Of a stretch of DNA of 7,076 nucleotides, positions 6,467 through 7,076 are shown in pieces (within the stretch, counting starts at the first letter, position 1; each line of letters starts with the position of its first letter). The translations under genes and the position numbers were made by a program. The DNA comes from Akkermansia muciniphila (GTDB lineage Bacteria; Verrucomicrobiota; Verrucomicrobiia; Verrucomicrobiales; Akkermansiaceae), in the NCBI GenBank assembly GCA_945870545.1, contig CAMBTF010000087.1:1-7076 (forward strand), given 5' to 3'. The notes below the pieces were generated by a model. That model saw only the letters and a list, made by a program, of their open reading frames with translations. It was not told the DNA's origin and ran no database searches.

Positions 6467-6652
6467 AAGGACGATCCCGTCCACCCGCGAGATCAGCACG
6501 TCCATCGAGAGAACATACAGGAAAATCGAGACTCCGACCGCCGCCGCAAGATTGTATGCTCCCTTCACAAGGAAATCAGCGGAGTAAACAAGGAGGACGA
6601 GACCGACGATAAGGAATGCGATGGCTGGAATCGTGCTCGAGATGTTTTGCAT
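6467..6652 (-). pseudogene. Remnant of a CaCA-family Na+/Ca2+ (cation) antiporter
   Basis: From the ATG at 6652 the first residues (VGLVLLVYSADFLVKGAYNL, 16-35, then AAAVGVS) match the first membrane segment of YrbG-like calcium/cation antiporters, where a hydrophobic run ends in GADxLVxGA...LGVS. In an intact antiporter the ion-binding alpha-1 repeat (a GTSxPE motif) would follow. Here residue 42 is instead joined to IFLYVLSMDVLISRVDGIVL (43-62). That stretch resembles the region about 75-80 residues further on, just before TM5 (compare LYDGQLSRSDGIFLLF in E. coli YrbG). After that the similarity stops, and the open frame runs on as unrelated Arg/Pro-rich residues across the ftsH start. An in-frame internal deletion plus loss of the 3' part explains this. 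Function is not expected because both alpha repeats are missing. A short novel membrane peptide cannot be excluded, since no stop codon interrupts the remnant. A weak GAGAG precedes the ATG. Confidence 0.68.
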
Positions 6653-6747
6653 ACTCTCGGTAAGTCGCAATAGCGTATCTGATTAAAAAACTGTTCATAG
6701 AAACACTTTTCTCTTGCCTAGGGGAAAAATTTCCCAACCTATTAATC
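6653..6747. promoter_or_regulatory. AT-rich divergent region upstream of recQ
   Basis: This 95-bp region is clearly more AT-rich than its surroundings and lies between the start of the antiporter remnant and recQ. It includes a run of six A at 6685-6690, TTGCCT at 6714-6719 as a possible -35 for recQ, and TATTAA at 6740-6745. The spacing between those two boxes is 20 bases, longer than ideal, and the second box would place the transcript start past the ATG, so the recQ promoter remains unassigned. A dyad at 6722-6735 is listed separately. Confidence 0.4.
6722..6735. promoter_or_regulatory. Dyad GGGAAA-AA-TTTCCC upstream of recQ
   Basis: Six bases on each side form a perfect inverted repeat with a two-base centre, ending 12 bases before the recQ ATG. 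A two-base loop is too tight for a stable RNA hairpin, so a protein-binding operator is more likely than a terminator. It does not match the LexA boxes I know (CTGT-N8-ACAG or GAAC-N4-GTTC). The regulator is unknown. Confidence 0.35.
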
Positions 6748-7076
6748 ATGCACAGCCTGCTTGCCCCCCTACTGAAGCAATTCTTCGGCTATGATTCCTT
6801 CCGCCCTCTCCAGTTGGAAATCATGTCTGCCACCATGGCCGGAAAGGACGTCGTCGCCATCCTCCCCACAGGCGCCGGGAAATCCCTTACCTTCCAACTC
6901 CCCGCCCTCGCCGGGGACGGCCTCACCCTCGTCATCTCCCCGCTCATTGCGCTGATGAAAGATCAGGTCGATTCCCTCACCGCCTTCGGCATCTCCGCCA
7001 CTTTTCTCAATTCCTCCCTTGATCCCGCCGAGGCGCGCGACCGCTCCGAGGCCCTCTCCCGCAACGGATACAGACT
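6748..7076 (+). CDS. recQ: ATP-dependent DNA helicase RecQ (5' part, runs off window)
   Basis: RecQ is a 3'-5' superfamily 2 DNA helicase used in recombination and fork repair. The 109 full codons present carry the N-terminal landmarks of the family: motif 0 with the adenine-sensing Gln (FGYDSFRPLQLEIM, 13-26, Gln22), Walker A LPTGAGKS (39-46; most RecQ have TGGGKS or TGSGKS) followed by LTFQLPAL, and motif Ia with LVISPLIALMKDQV (61-74). The next residues (ATFLNSSL, 84-91) also fit. The ATG at 6748 puts motif 0 at the usual distance from the N-terminus; a later start would remove it. No Shine-Dalgarno is seen in the AT-rich leader. The DEAH box, RQC zinc-binding and HRDC parts lie beyond the window, so the RecQ assignment over related short RecQ-like helicases rests on this first sixth. 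Confidence 0.92.
   Translation, partial: MHSLLAPLLKQFFGYDSFRPLQLEIMSATMAGKDVVAILPTGAGKSLTFQLPALAGDGLTLVISPLIALMKDQVDSLTAFGISATFLNSSLDPAEARDRSEALSRNGYR

Noticed and set aside
5676..6587. Plus-strand frame of about 303 residues opposite ftsH and the remnant
   Set aside because: It has no domain or start context and mirrors the third-position GC bias of ftsH on the other strand.
1..7076. tRNA, rRNA, riboswitch, insertion sequence or prophage genes
   Set aside because: I found no cloverleaf, conserved RNA core, transposase, terminal inverted repeats or phage protein on either strand.

Overview
The window is a compact, GC-rich piece of bacterial chromosome. Hand counts of single lines give about 62% GC in lpxB and about 53% in the toxin-antitoxin pair. 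It comes from a Gram-negative (diderm) organism, because it carries lpxB for lipid A synthesis. Three features make Verrucomicrobiota (a Luteolibacter- or Akkermansia-like lineage) my best guess: a long FtsH with an enlarged periplasmic region, a Pro/Glu-repeat exported protein with a C-terminal domain I associate with that phylum, and a CCGTG-type intergenic repeat. This is inference from memory of such proteins; no marker gene is present.

Layout, left to right. Positions 1-213 are non-coding and hold a short CCGTG repeat and weak hairpins. dprA (minus) runs 214-1317. Upstream of it, on the same strand, is an exported protein of unknown function with a nine-unit 12-bp tandem repeat coding for Pro-Thr/Ser-Pro-Glu (1362-2183). 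lpxB diverges from that gene on the plus strand (GTG start at 2294, end 3415). It converges, with a 10-bp gap, on a minus-strand type II toxin-antitoxin pair: a MazF/PemK-like toxin (3426-3764) and its antitoxin (3761-3973), overlapping by ATGA. Next comes ftsH (minus, 4026-6377), which ends in a clear intrinsic terminator lying directly over the likely promoter of the toxin-antitoxin pair. Between ftsH and the right-hand gene is a remnant of a CaCA-type cation antiporter (6467-6652, minus). Its first membrane segment is joined to sequence matching the segment just before the fifth, and the rest is missing. recQ begins at 6748 on the plus strand and runs off the window.

The genes do not form one pathway. 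dprA and recQ both belong to DNA recombination and uptake but are far apart and on opposite strands. lpxB and ftsH both bear on the cell envelope; in E. coli FtsH degrades the lipid A enzyme LpxC, but nothing here shows that link in this organism. No complete new system is visible. The points most worth a second look are the duplicated periplasmic domain of FtsH, the decayed antiporter, the terminator/promoter overlap between ftsH and the toxin-antitoxin pair, and the in-frame coding minisatellite.
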